From the NCBI GenBank assembly GCA_903885525.1, contig CAISJA010000326.1:1-9034 (forward strand): a stretch of 9,034 nucleotides of DNA. Reading direction: 5' to 3'. Below, in pieces: positions 1 through 6,405 of this stretch. The first letter of the stretch is position 1; each line of letters opens with the position of its first letter. The notes below the pieces were generated by a model that had not been told where the DNA came from, did not search any database, and saw nothing but the letters and a program-made list of their open reading frames with translations. Position numbers and translations under genes: made by a program. The stretch is from an uncultured Opitutaceae bacterium (GTDB lineage Bacteria > Verrucomicrobiota > Verrucomicrobiia > Opitutales > Opitutaceae).

Positions 1-1
1 C

Positions 2-622
2 AAGCAGGCTGCCGGCCGCGCCCGCCTCGTCGTCGAATCCGGCGCCGCCACGATCCATCAAATGGCCGCTTCCCTCGAAGGCATCCGGAATTCGAACAGT
101 GAGATCGCCCAGATCATCCGCACGATCGACGAGCTCGCCTTTCAAACCAACCTCCTCGCCCTCAACGCGGCGGTCGAAGCTGCCCGGGCTGGGGAGGCCG
201 GTGCCGGTTTCGCCATCGTCGCGGAGGAGGTGCGCACCCTCGCCCAGCGCTCCGCCCACGCCGCCAAGGAGTCGGCCGACAAGATTGCCGCCGCCCAGCG
301 CAACGGCGAAACGGGTGTGCAGGCCGGCCACGAGGTGTCATCCCTCCTTGAGAATATCGTCGGGCACGTGCGGGAAATGGACGATCTTGTCGCCGGAATC
401 GCCGATGCCTCCCGGGAACAGGCCGAAGGCATCCAGCAGTTGAACAAGGCGGTTTCCCATGTGGACAAAGTCACCCAGGGCACGGCGGCGAACGCCGAAG
501 AATCCGCCGCAGCGGCGGAGGAGCTCTCCGCCCAGTCCAACGAACTCCTCTCCTTGGTGAACCATCTGAGCGCCGAGGTGGGGGTGCCGGCCGGGCCCGT
601 CGCCGTCTCCCTGCTGGCCTGA
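2..622 (+). CDS. Methyl-accepting chemotaxis protein, C-terminal signalling domain (5' partial)
   Basis: The reading frame is open from base 2 to the TGA at 620-622, giving 206 residues. The start lies outside the window, so the sensor and any membrane segments are not visible. The protein would relay ligand occupancy to CheA/CheW and so control flagellar or other motility output. The hairpin tip of MCP signalling domains is unmistakable: AFQTNLLALNAAVEAARAGE, then FAIVAEEVRTLAQRSA and AAKES, at about residues 47-95 of the visible part. A second methylation-helix signature, NAEESAAAAEELSAQS, lies near residues 163-178, with alternating Glu/Ala pairs as in CheR/CheB substrate sites. The last residues (PVAVSLLA) show no xWxxF tether for CheR/CheB. 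The gene converges on the sulfatase-like gene 24 bases downstream. The family call is secure; the ligand and subcellular location cannot be known from this fragment. Confidence 0.95.
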   Translation, partial: KQAAGRARLVVESGAATIHQMAASLEGIRNSNSEIAQIIRTIDELAFQTNLLALNAAVEAARAGEAGAGFAIVAEEVRTLAQRSAHAAKESADKIAAAQRNGETGVQAGHEVSSLLENIVGHVREMDDLVAGIADASREQAEGIQQLNKAVSHVDKVTQGTAANAEESAAAAEELSAQSNELLSLVNHLSAEVGVPAGPVAVSLLA

Positions 623-657
623 AGGCCGCAGGGGGGGCGCGGCCGCTCACAGCAGGG
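609..657. terminator. Possible bidirectional terminator between convergent genes
   Basis: The 24-base gap between the MCP gene and the convergent sulfatase-like gene is flanked by an inverted repeat: CCCTGCT at 609-615 and AGCAGGG at 651-657. Inside is a small hairpin, GGCC-TGAA-GGCC, at 616-627. There is no T-tract on either strand, and the outer arms lie within the two coding ends, so this is weak support for a folded 3' end. Confidence 0.22.
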
Positions 658-1981
658 CCCGCCAGCCGGCGACCTCGCTGGCGTGCCCAGGCTGGTGGAC
701 GAGGTTGTGTTGTTCCAGGGGATCGTTCTGCAGATCAAAATACAGCCACGGCTGTTCGCTCCCGTCGGCCTCGCGCCGGAGCACAAACTTGTGCTGCGCC
801 GAGCGAAAGCCGCGCCAGGCATACGGGCACTGCCGCGCGATGAGCGTCGGCGCGGGCATGGAGATGGCGGCGCTGTCGCGTTTGCACCGCCATTCCCGGC
901 CTTCGGCCCACGCCACGGCCAGATGCGGCAGATCCACCAGGCTGACCGGATCGGCCCGGGTCGTCCCCGGTCCACGGTTGCCGGCTCCCGGCGGACGCAC
1001 CAGCAGCGGCACACGCACCGATTCCTCATACGGCCATGCCTTGCGGAACACACCGTGGCTGCCATGCATATCGCCGTGCACGGAGGTGAAGACCACCGCC
1101 GTACCCTCCAGGTCGATTTCGGCCAGCAGCCGCCCGAGGGCGCGGTCCGTGGCCTCGATGTGCGCATAATAGCCGGCCAGTTCCGCCCGGGCCTGCCGCT
1201 CCACGTCGCCACCCAGCGGCACGTTGGCCCGCAGCACCAGCGCACCGGGGGATGGTTCCTGCACATGCGGGGCCGGGGCGCGGTAGGGCGGATGCGGGGC
1301 CTCCAGGCTCACCAGGCAGAAATAGGGCACCCCGGCCTCCACGTTGCGCGCCGACTGTTCCCGGCACCATTGGGCCGCCCGCTGGCAGAGAATGTCGCTC
1401 TGGTAGCCCTTGAAATGCCGGGGCGTCTCCAGGCGCGTGCCGTGCAGCCAGGGATCGTTGAGCAAGAAGCCGCCCTCGAAGCCCTCCCAGCAGGCGAAGC
1501 CGCCGCGCCGCTCGGGCGGCACCCACTGTCGTGCCGGCGTCTCGCCGACCAAGGGCGCGTCGCGGTCGCGCTCCGCCAGATGCCACTTCCCGAAAAACCC
1601 CGTCGCATAGCCGCGGTCGTTCAGGGCGTGCGCCACGGTCCGGCCCGCTGGGGACGGGAGCCCCCCCTCGGGCGCCCGCGCCTTGGCCGGGGAGTGCTCC
1701 CGCGGGCGCAACCCGCCGAGCTGCCCCGCCCCGGGCTGGTAAACCGGCAGCGGATCGTAGTAGTCGCACACGCCGTTCTCCGGGCAGAGCCGTCCCGTGA
1801 GCAGGGCCGCGCGCGCCTGCGGCCCGAGCGGGTGGGGGGTCACCGCCTGCGTGTAGTTCACCGCTTCGCCGGCCAGACCGTCCAGCCAGGGCGTCTGCGC
1901 ATTGCGGTCACCCGCAAATCCGCAGGCCTGGCCGCGCCACTGGGTGGTCACCATCCAAAGTATGTTCGGCCGGGGCGGCAT
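647..1981 (-). CDS. Sulfatase-fold (alkaline phosphatase superfamily) protein, predicted catalytically inactive
   Basis: A 444-aa protein with the overall sulfatase layout: NILWM near the N-terminus, ARAALLTGR at 56-64, GKWHL at 131-135, EAPHPPY at 227-233, TSVHGDMHGSHG at 299-310, PYEESVRVPLLVR at 317-329, and a C-terminal LYFDLQNDPLEQHNL. Active type I sulfatases have DD after the first strand, C/S-x-P-x-R for formylglycine, and a late D-N/H-G metal ligand. Here these are T12-T13, G53 (in LGPQAR) and V301-H302-G303. Thus the nucleophile and three metal-ligand Asp positions are lost, while scaffold residues K132, H134, H230, H302 and K314 remain. No signal peptide is seen, and an in-frame stop lies just upstream of the ATG (TGA read on the minus strand at 1997-1999), so the start is fixed and the protein looks cytoplasmic. 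There is no clear Shine-Dalgarno. It lies 104 bases after the coiled-coil gene on the same strand. Fold call is firm; the function is unknown, possibly ligand binding. Confidence 0.85.
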   Translation of the reverse strand: MPPRPNILWMVTTQWRGQACGFAGDRNAQTPWLDGLAGEAVNYTQAVTPHPLGPQARAALLTGRLCPENGVCDYYDPLPVYQPGAGQLGGLRPREHSPAKARAPEGGLPSPAGRTVAHALNDRGYATGFFGKWHLAERDRDAPLVGETPARQWVPPERRGGFACWEGFEGGFLLNDPWLHGTRLETPRHFKGYQSDILCQRAAQWCREQSARNVEAGVPYFCLVSLEAPHPPYRAPAPHVQEPSPGALVLRANVPLGGDVERQARAELAGYYAHIEATDRALGRLLAEIDLEGTAVVFTSVHGDMHGSHGVFRKAWPYEESVRVPLLVRPPGAGNRGPGTTRADPVSLVDLPHLAVAWAEGREWRCKRDSAAISMPAPTLIARQCPYAWRGFRSAQHKFVLRREADGSEQPWLYFDLQNDPLEQHNLVHQPGHASEVAGWRALL

Positions 1982-2039
1982 GCAGGATCCAGTTGGTCAC
2001 AAAACCGGCAAAAGGCGGCAATATTCCACCTCGCGCCCA

Positions 2040-2055
2040 CCGCCGGCCGCGGCGG
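2040..2055 (-). terminator. GC-rich hairpin in the gap after the coiled-coil gene
   Basis: A perfect 6-bp stem with a 4-base loop (CCGCCG-GCCG-CGGCGG on the plus strand) lies about 30 bases beyond the stop codon of the 464-aa gene and 59 bases before the sulfatase-like start. No T-run follows on the minus strand, so this may be an attenuator, a 3'-end stabiliser or chance in GC-rich DNA. Confidence 0.22.
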
Positions 2056-2085
2056 GGCGGCTGGACCTGCCTGCCCGGCGGCGAC

Positions 2086-3480
2086 CTACTGGAGCTTGAT
2101 CGGCAGACGTTGCCAGCGGGTGGCAAGGTCGGCGAAGATCGGGCCGGTTTTGCCGAGGGCGGGGCCTTCGCCGACCGGTAGCGTCTGCGAGGGCCGGAAA
2201 TCCCCGAGCACGGCGCAATACTCGTTGTTCACCATCAGGCCGATCAGGTCGCCCTGCCGGCTGAACATGAGGTCGCCGCGCCGCGGGGCAAATTCGCCGA
2301 ACAGCCGCGTGACGATCCGGTTGTCCACCTTCACGTAACCGGGATTGGAGGCGTCGATCCGGAAGGGGGTCTCGCCGTACTTGCCGTCCTCGGCGCGCAC
2401 CAGCACCGCCGCGGCGGATTTGAAAGGGTCGGGGGCGAGCCGGTAAATCTTGGCCCCCATCAGGGCGGCGAGGGAATCATCCACCGGAATCACCACGATC
2501 CGCGGATCGAGGGCGAGAAATTGCAGCTGCCGGAGCGGGGCGTTGAAGGAACCGCGCGTGAGCTGGCCCGAGATCTGGTCGTAGTCGGGCGGCACATCGA
2601 AGGTGAAGCTGAAGGGCGTGTCGCCGGCGTGCACCAGCGCGTAGGTCCGCCGGCCGTCGCTCACGAGGATCGTCTGCGTGTCCCGGTCGCGCTGGGACGG
2701 GCTGAACAGGCCGGGCCGGCGGCTGCCAAGGTGCAGGGCCACGCGGTTGGCGAGAAATTCGGTGAAGATCGCGTTGGGATTGAGCGGCCGACTGTCGCGC
2801 ACTTCCTGGGTGAGCTGGCCGGACTGCTCGGCGAGGGCCCCGACTCCCTGCGCCAGCTGGACGGTCTGTTCCTGTACCTTGGCGCGCTCGGTGCGCTCGA
2901 CCTCGATCTGCTGCTTCGCCTCGGTGAGGTTCTGGGCGACCAGTTGTTTTTCCTGCTCGGCGACGCGCACGGCCACGTTGAGATTTTCGATCCGCTGGCG
3001 GGCCTCGGCGTTCTGCCGTTCGAGGCCGGCGAGCTGCTGCGCCTGGCGCTCCGCCTCGGCCCGGCGCTCCTCCAGCTCGCGCTGCATCCGGGCCAGCTGC
3101 TCCTTGGTCAGGAAAGCCTCGTTGGTCGCGGCGGAGTAGCGTTTCTCCAGTTCCTTGGCCGAGGCGGTGGTGCTGGCCAGGGCGCCTTCGAGCTGGGCTT
3201 TCTGGTCGCCGAGCTGGGTGAGCGCCTTTTCTCGTTCGGACAAGGTCCCCTGGGTGGAGCCGAGCTGCGCGGCGAGACGGTCGCGGGCGTTTTTCTCGTC
3301 TTCCAGCGAAACGCGCATGAGCTCGACCATGTCGGCGTTGACCGCCGGCGCGCTGGCGGCGGCGGTCGGCGCCGCCGACTGGAGCCCGGCATGCGGCGGC
3401 TCCGCCTTCTCCCAGCGGGTGAGCGCGAGGAGGTTGAGGAGCAGGAAGTCGCAGATGATGAGGAGGAGGGTCTTGTTCAT
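2086..3480 (-). CDS. Membrane-anchored coiled-coil protein with a C-terminal beta-rich, possibly trypsin-like, domain
   Basis: I do not recognise a named family. The 464-aa product starts with a very short hydrophobic helix (about residues 4-20) that carries an acidic residue, D11, in its middle. A Pro/Ala-rich linker follows (27-48), then a long charged coiled coil (about 50-230) rich in Glu, Gln, Arg and Ala with almost no proline. The last part (about 238-430) is a mixed beta domain. It has strands such as TILVSDGRRTYALVHAG and RIVVIPV, and ends in RRGDLMFSRQGDLIGLM (400-416). That ending resembles the G-x-S-G-G-P..G.L.G segment of trypsin-like proteases, but without the catalytic Ser. The start lies 10 bases after the stop of the 555-aa membrane protein gene, so they are very likely cotranscribed and functionally coupled. 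There is no good Shine-Dalgarno. The gene being real is secure; the fold of the C-terminal domain is an inference. Confidence 0.82.
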   Translation of the reverse strand: MNKTLLLIICDFLLLNLLALTRWEKAEPPHAGLQSAAPTAAASAPAVNADMVELMRVSLEDEKNARDRLAAQLGSTQGTLSEREKALTQLGDQKAQLEGALASTTASAKELEKRYSAATNEAFLTKEQLARMQRELEERRAEAERQAQQLAGLERQNAEARQRIENLNVAVRVAEQEKQLVAQNLTEAKQQIEVERTERAKVQEQTVQLAQGVGALAEQSGQLTQEVRDSRPLNPNAIFTEFLANRVALHLGSRRPGLFSPSQRDRDTQTILVSDGRRTYALVHAGDTPFSFTFDVPPDYDQISGQLTRGSFNAPLRQLQFLALDPRIVVIPVDDSLAALMGAKIYRLAPDPFKSAAAVLVRAEDGKYGETPFRIDASNPGYVKVDNRIVTRLFGEFAPRRGDLMFSRQGDLIGLMVNNEYCAVLGDFRPSQTLPVGEGPALGKTGPIFADLATRWQRLPIKLQ

Positions 3481-3490
3481 GGCCCGGTTC

Positions 3491-5158
3491 TCAGGCGGCG
3501 GCCGGCTGGAGCTCCAGGATCAGCCGGCGCTTGTAGGGGCGGACGTGGCGGATTTTGACCAGGGCCACGCACACGATCCCGAAAAGGTTGGAGGAATAGG
3601 CGGCGAGCAGGTTGGCGTCGATCACCCCGAGCACCTGGAGGACGAGCGCCGTGGCGGTGCCGGCAATGCCCACATAGAGACCGCCGTCGAAAAGATTTTC
3701 CTCGTTCTCCATCAGCCGCAGCTTGGTGGCGGCGGGCACGCCCGAGCGGTCGACCTCGCTGATCTTGAGCAGGCAGGTCACATACATGGCGACCTGCAGC
3801 AGCGCGAACGTGGTGATGGAGAGGATGGTGGAGATGTCCATGGTGGTAGCGGTTGAAACTTGGGCGGGCGGGACGCCGGTGGCGAGGTGGCCGAGCACGG
3901 GCATGGCCAGCCGGACCTGGTACTCCGTCGCGGCGGCGGCCTTGAGGAGGAAGGGCTCGGAGAACACAAAGAAGATGAACGTGAGGAGGCTGGCGAGCAC
4001 TCCGCTGCCCATGCGCGGAAAGGCGGCTGAGAGCGCCAGCTCCACCGGCCGGAACAGCCGCCGGTCCACCGAGCGCAGCAGCAGGAAGGCACCGGCCAGA
4101 AAGGAGGCGTACTTCACGAGCAGCGCCAGCTCGGGATGCCGCAGGGCAAACTCCGCGCCCAGCTCGAACTCCAGCCCGGAGCGCGTGGTCACCGGCACCT
4201 GCCGGGTCACCAGCTGCTCGACGGCACCGGTCCCGCAGGACAGGGCGAGACGGAGGTTGTCGGCCCCGGGGCGGCCGTAGGCGATGAGGTAGCGGGCCAC
4301 CGCGTCGGTCGAGCGGGTCATGAGGGCGGCGGAATAGATGACGGGCAGATGCTCCGGCGCCACCCGGACCAGGTGGGCGATCTGCGCCACCGTGGCGGTC
4401 GAGGTGGCGGTGCGCAGGAGTTCCGAGAGCTGGACCCAGTCGAGCCGTTTGCCGAGCGTCAGGAGGTCGAGGTAAAAATCCTCCAGCGGGCCCATCTGGC
4501 CGGTGCCCACCGCATTTTCGGCCAGTGCGCGGATTTCGCGCTGGAGCGATGGGGCGAGATGTTCCGTTTGCCAGAGATAGGTGGTCAGGAGAATGACCGC
4601 GTCGAGCGGCTGCCCGCCGGGGCGTTGCGCCGGTACGAAACGCTGCGTGGACGCCACCGCCGCAGTGTTGAGCAGGGTTTGCACGCCGGGCAGGCGGGAA
4701 ACCGCCAGGTAGGCGCGGAGGTTTTCGCGGGCCTGCTGCGTGACCATGAAACGGAGCACCGGGATCGGCTCGGCGGCCGAGGCGGCGTTGCGGCCGGCGA
4801 GCAGCGGCTCGAGGGCGGGATCCCAGCCCCCCCACGGCATGATGTCGCGGTGGCGGCGGGCATAGTCGTCGAAAATCACGCCCAAGGGCGCCGTGCTGGG
4901 ATCCCCGACGGTGCGGGCCGCCTCCAGCACGAGCGCAGCCGGGCCGGGCTTGTCGAGCTCCAGCAATCCCCGGCTGAAGGCGGCGACGCCCGGCGTATCG
5001 CGTCCGGCCTCGCGCAGCAGCGCCGGATTCAGGGACTTCACGTTGACCGGCAGCAGCCAGGCCACGGCCAGCAGCGCCGCCCCCGCAGCCAGCCCGGCCA
5101 GCCAGGTGCCGGAACGCACAGGGAGGGTGGGCTGGGAGGGGGGCATCATGGGAGCCAT
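3491..5158 (-). CDS. Polytopic membrane protein of unknown function (555 aa)
   Basis: I do not recognise a characterised family. One transmembrane helix lies near the N-terminus (about 18-38). A large mostly helical soluble region follows (about 40-340), then five hydrophobic segments at about 345-362, 386-404, 440-465, 492-512 and 516-535, and a basic tail (KIRHVRPYKRRL). The last three helices, with GIAGTATALVL (497-507) and AYSSNLFGIVCVAL (520-533), faintly recall the G-x-x-G-T-V and TTxxGL patterns of MotA/TolQ/ExbB proteins. That similarity is by eye only. The frame stays open upstream to 5692, but that stretch is antisense to peptide deformylase, so I chose the ATG at 5156-5158; ATGs at 5149 and 5146 are alternatives (552 or 551 aa). 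The gene is first in a minus-strand cluster and divergent from def, 75 bases away. It is followed 10 bases later by the coiled-coil membrane protein, its likely partner. Confidence 0.82.
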   Translation of the reverse strand: MAPMMPPSQPTLPVRSGTWLAGLAAGAALLAVAWLLPVNVKSLNPALLREAGRDTPGVAAFSRGLLELDKPGPAALVLEAARTVGDPSTAPLGVIFDDYARRHRDIMPWGGWDPALEPLLAGRNAASAAEPIPVLRFMVTQQARENLRAYLAVSRLPGVQTLLNTAAVASTQRFVPAQRPGGQPLDAVILLTTYLWQTEHLAPSLQREIRALAENAVGTGQMGPLEDFYLDLLTLGKRLDWVQLSELLRTATSTATVAQIAHLVRVAPEHLPVIYSAALMTRSTDAVARYLIAYGRPGADNLRLALSCGTGAVEQLVTRQVPVTTRSGLEFELGAEFALRHPELALLVKYASFLAGAFLLLRSVDRRLFRPVELALSAAFPRMGSGVLASLLTFIFFVFSEPFLLKAAAATEYQVRLAMPVLGHLATGVPPAQVSTATTMDISTILSITTFALLQVAMYVTCLLKISEVDRSGVPAATKLRLMENEENLFDGGLYVGIAGTATALVLQVLGVIDANLLAAYSSNLFGIVCVALVKIRHVRPYKRRLILELQPAAA

Positions 5159-5181
5159 CGTGACCGGCAGGTGGGTGGAAA

Positions 5182-5193
5182 CAATTATAATTG
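5182..5193. promoter_or_regulatory. Divergent promoter core: perfect AT-rich palindrome with overlapping -10 boxes
   Basis: CAATTATAATTG is a perfect 12-bp palindrome in the 75-base gap between the 555-aa membrane protein gene and def, the only strongly AT-rich patch there. It gives an exact TATAAT on the plus strand (5186-5191) and an exact TATAAT on the minus strand (5184-5189), so the two -10 elements overlap. The implied starts would give leaders of about 36 bases for def and about 20 bases for the membrane gene. The -35 elements are poor on both sides (for example GTGACC at 5160-5165 on the plus strand, with too long a spacer). Because the two -10 boxes share bases, initiation in the two directions would be mutually exclusive at any instant. 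Confidence 0.6.
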
Positions 5194-5233
5194 CGGCACG
5201 GCGGCGCGGAAATAGCGTGCGAGGCTTCGACCC

Positions 5234-5806
5234 ATGGTCCTGCCCATTGTTCACTACAACGATCCTCTCTTGCGCAAAAAAGGCGTCCCGGTCGCCACCC
5301 ACGACGCGGCACTCCGCCGGCTGGCCGACAACATGGTCGACACCATGCACGAGGCCGCCGGCATCGGCCTTGCCGCCCAGCAGATCGGGCAGGCGTTGCT
5401 GTTGTGCGTCGTCGACCTGCGGGATACCGAGGCGGAATTCGACTGGGTGCTCGACGGAGCCCACCCGCCGCTGGAGATCATCATGCCCATGGTGATCACC
5501 AACCCGGTGGTGGCCGCCGTCCCGGAACCGGCGACGAAGTACGAGGAGGGTTGCCTGTCCTTCCCCGGCATCCGCGGGGAGGTCATGCGGCCCGATGAAA
5601 TCACCGTGAAGTACCAGGATGAACAGGGCACGCCCCACGTCCTGCACTGCAACGGTCTGTTCGCCCGCTGCATCCAGCACGAGGCCGACCATATCAACGG
5701 CGTCCTGTTCATCGACCGGATGGACAAGTCGGTCCTCGCCGTCATTGATCCCGAGTTGAAGGCGCTGAAAAAGGCGACCCGCGCCGCCGCCCGGAAGGAG
5801 ACATGA
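5234..5806 (+). CDS. def: Peptide deformylase
   Basis: A 190-aa enzyme that removes the N-formyl group from nascent polypeptides at the ribosome exit, before methionine aminopeptidase acts. All three family motifs are present: GIGLAAQQ (residues 43-50), EGCLS (105-109) and QHEADH (148-153). This gives metal ligands C107, H149 and H153 and the catalytic E150. The N-terminus LPIVHYNDPLLRKKGVPV is typical, with the ATG preceded by GAGG at 5221-5224, 9 bases upstream. Between the strand LLLCVVDL (55-62) and VITNP (87-91) is a stretch about 15-20 residues longer than in standard enzymes, containing EFDWVLDGAHPP. The C-terminal helix ends in a basic KALKKATRAAARK run. It is the first gene of a plus-strand cluster; its TGA overlaps the ATG of the adenosyltransferase gene by 4 bases (ATGA), implying translational coupling. 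Confidence 0.97.
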   Translation: MVLPIVHYNDPLLRKKGVPVATHDAALRRLADNMVDTMHEAAGIGLAAQQIGQALLLCVVDLRDTEAEFDWVLDGAHPPLEIIMPMVITNPVVAAVPEPATKYEEGCLSFPGIRGEVMRPDEITVKYQDEQGTPHVLHCNGLFARCIQHEADHINGVLFIDRMDKSVLAVIDPELKALKKATRAAARKET

Positions 5807-6354
5807 GCCGTACCGTTCCCGCCCGCCGGGCCTCCATCGCCACCCGCACTGGAGACGATGGCACCACCGCTCTGCTCTACGGCCGGCGGGTGGCCAAGGA
5901 TCACCCCCAGATCGAGGCGGTCGGAGCCCTCGACGAATTGAACGCCGCCCTCGGCCTCGCCAAGTCCGCCGCCCGGAACGCCGCCGCCCGCCACGACCTG
6001 GAGAAAATCCAGCACGAACTCGTGGCGCTCATGGGCGAGGTCGTCTGCGCCCAGCGGGATGCCGCCCGCCATGCCCGGAGCCAGTTTGCCCGCCTGGACG
6101 AGGCCGCCCTGGCCCGGCTCGACGCGGCGGTGGCCCGGATCGAGGCCCGGCAGCCGAGCTTCGACGGCTGGGCCACTCCCGGGGCCAATCCGTCCGCCGC
6201 TGCCCTGGATCTGGCCCGCACCGCCGCCCGCCGCGCCGAGCGGCGACTGGTCGGGCTCCCCCGGGCGGGCCGTCGCCTCCGCCCCCTGTTGCTGCACTAC
6301 CTCAACCGTCTCTCCGACCTGCTCTGGCTGCTCGCCCGCACCGCGGAATCCTGA
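5803..6354 (+). CDS. pduO: Cob(I)alamin adenosyltransferase, PduO type
   Basis: A 183-aa protein expected to transfer the adenosyl group of ATP to cob(I)alamin, making adenosylcobalamin; family members are trimeric helical bundles in the cytoplasm. The N-terminal ATP loop reads TRTGDDGTTALLYGRRV (14-30) with K32, followed by IEAVGALDELNAALGLA (37-53), the family signature. Downstream are W123 and PGAN (126-129), the Arg-rich helix ARTAARRAERR (138-148) and YLNRLSDLLWLLAR (166-179), which match the ATP and cobalamin contact regions of the family. The length is standard and no key motif is missing. The ATG overlaps the def stop (ATGA at 5803-5806). The Shine-Dalgarno GGAAGGAG ends only 2 bases from it, unusually close, so coupled re-initiation is likely. 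A DUF6580-like membrane protein follows after 51 bases. The ligand call is secure; the corrinoid source for this organism is not shown here. Confidence 0.94.
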   Translation: MSRTVPARRASIATRTGDDGTTALLYGRRVAKDHPQIEAVGALDELNAALGLAKSAARNAAARHDLEKIQHELVALMGEVVCAQRDAARHARSQFARLDEAALARLDAAVARIEARQPSFDGWATPGANPSAAALDLARTAARRAERRLVGLPRAGRRLRPLLLHYLNRLSDLLWLLARTAES

Positions 6355-6366
6355 ACTGTTTTGTGC

Positions 6367-6397
6367 TTGGTCCGGCGCACCGGCCGCAGTCTACTCT
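6367..6397 (+). promoter_or_regulatory. Weak candidate promoter for the DUF6580-like gene
   Basis: In the 51-base gap after the adenosyltransferase gene, TTGGTC (6367-6372) and TACTCT (6392-6397) are spaced by 19 bases. If used, transcription would start within a few bases of the ATG at 6406, giving a nearly leaderless message. The 13 bases before the ATG contain no Shine-Dalgarno, which agrees with that. Both hexamers are poor matches, so this is tentative. Confidence 0.25.
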
Positions 6398-6405
6398 GTT
6401 TTCCC

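Noticed and set aside
683..2338. A 551-codon open frame on the plus strand, opposite the sulfatase-like gene and the end of the coiled-coil gene
   Set aside because: It is Arg/Pro/His-rich, matches no family pattern, and lies antisense to a gene with clear sulfatase motifs; GC-rich third positions produce such shadows.
2521..3558. A 345-codon plus-strand open frame opposite the coiled-coil gene
   Set aside because: It is the mirror of a coiled-coil-coding region (Leu/Gly/Glu-rich repeat-like reading) with no recognisable domain.
3477..5312. A 611-codon minus-strand open frame overlapping the 555-aa membrane protein gene
   Set aside because: The translation is an Arg/Pro/Gly-rich low-complexity string, while the overlapping frame gives well-formed membrane helices and a plausible start.
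5159..5692. A longer N-terminus for the membrane protein, starting at 5692
   Set aside because: The extra 178 codons run antisense to peptide deformylase, which has all catalytic motifs, and cross the divergent promoter palindrome.
5254..6297. A 347-codon minus-strand open frame opposite def and the adenosyltransferase gene
   Set aside because: Both sense-strand genes are secure by motif; the antisense translation is Gly/Ala/Arg-rich without motifs.
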